This document shows positions 49,357 to 49,418 of a stretch of DNA of 49,418 nt, piece by piece. The DNA is from Candidatus Magnetominusculus sp. LBB02 (GTDB taxonomy: Bacteria > Nitrospirota > Thermodesulfovibrionia > Thermodesulfovibrionales > Magnetobacteriaceae). The DNA is taken from NCBI GenBank assembly GCA_022321325.1, contig JAKOEO010000020.1:1-49418 (forward strand), in the 5' to 3' direction. Under the pieces are notes generated by a model. That model worked only from the letters and a program-made list of their open reading frames with translations, did no database searches and was not told the DNA's origin. The position numbers and the translations under genes are program-made. The first letter of the stretch is position 1. The number at the start of each line of letters is the position of its first letter.

Positions 49357-49418
49357 GCCTGTGTTGTTTTAGGTCAGACGGAAGTGGACATTTCCCAAAA
49401 TCGGTTAGTATAGTAGAG

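Overview
The window looks like a chromosomal segment of a free-living, probably anaerobic Gram-negative bacterium. The density of PAS-rich sensor kinases and c-di-GMP proteins, the TauE/SafE exporter with Usp-like partners, and the acetate kinase/PduL gene would fit Nitrospirota (magnetotactic or Thermodesulfovibrio-like lineages) or a deltaproteobacterial-type lineage. This placement is an inference from gene content; no rRNA or tRNA gene was seen.

Layout. (1) 1-571: start of a secreted beta-propeller protein on the minus strand. (2) 972-12085, plus strand: ribD, four signalling genes (REC-PAS-GGDEF, REC-PAS-kinase, membrane PAS-HisKA_2 kinase, REC-kinase), then a Liv-type ABC transporter (LivJ, LivH, a LivM-LivG fusion, LivF). 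(3) 12217-14188: an untracked 48-aa membrane protein behind a near-consensus sigma-54 promoter, and a GT39-like membrane glycosyltransferase. (4) 14281-18757, minus strand: two operons carrying Usp-like paralogues, a 56-aa membrane protein, a TauE/SafE permease and a sensor kinase that has lost its phospho-accepting His. Both operons have sigma-54-like promoters and share four copies of a 17-bp palindrome. (5) 18872-22943: HepT/MntA toxin-antitoxin pair and a three-gene DUF262-AAA ATPase-unknown operon, a defence-type island. (6) 22989-25837: NtrC-type regulator and its kinase; the kinase's sensor domain is paralogous to that of the His-less kinase. (7) 26005-30219: radical SAM protein, transketolase, Lgt. 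(8) 30390-32663: AAA ATPase-PIN pair and an orphan antitoxin-like gene, a second defence-type module. (9) 32778-38241: flavin reductase-like protein, a cNMP-domain/acetate kinase/PduL triple fusion, CCA-adding enzyme and a DUF401 permease. (10) 38390-48307: orphan peptide-binding lipoprotein, repeat elements, a 1443-aa multi-PAS kinase, an orphan MntA-type gene with a 21-bp repeat array, a hybrid kinase and an HD-GYP regulator. (11) 48345-49356: two minus-strand genes of unknown function.

How the parts may work together. The clearest integrated picture is a sigma-54 circuit: an NtrC-type activator is encoded at 22989-24359, and the two Usp-like/SafE operons about 5-8 kb away carry sigma-54-like promoters with paired upstream palindromes at comparable distances. 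The most unusual single gene is the 33296-35632 fusion, which would place both steps of acetyl-CoA to acetate plus ATP in one polypeptide behind an N-terminal regulatory fold.

All calls come from reading the sequence and translations. No database search or structure prediction was run.
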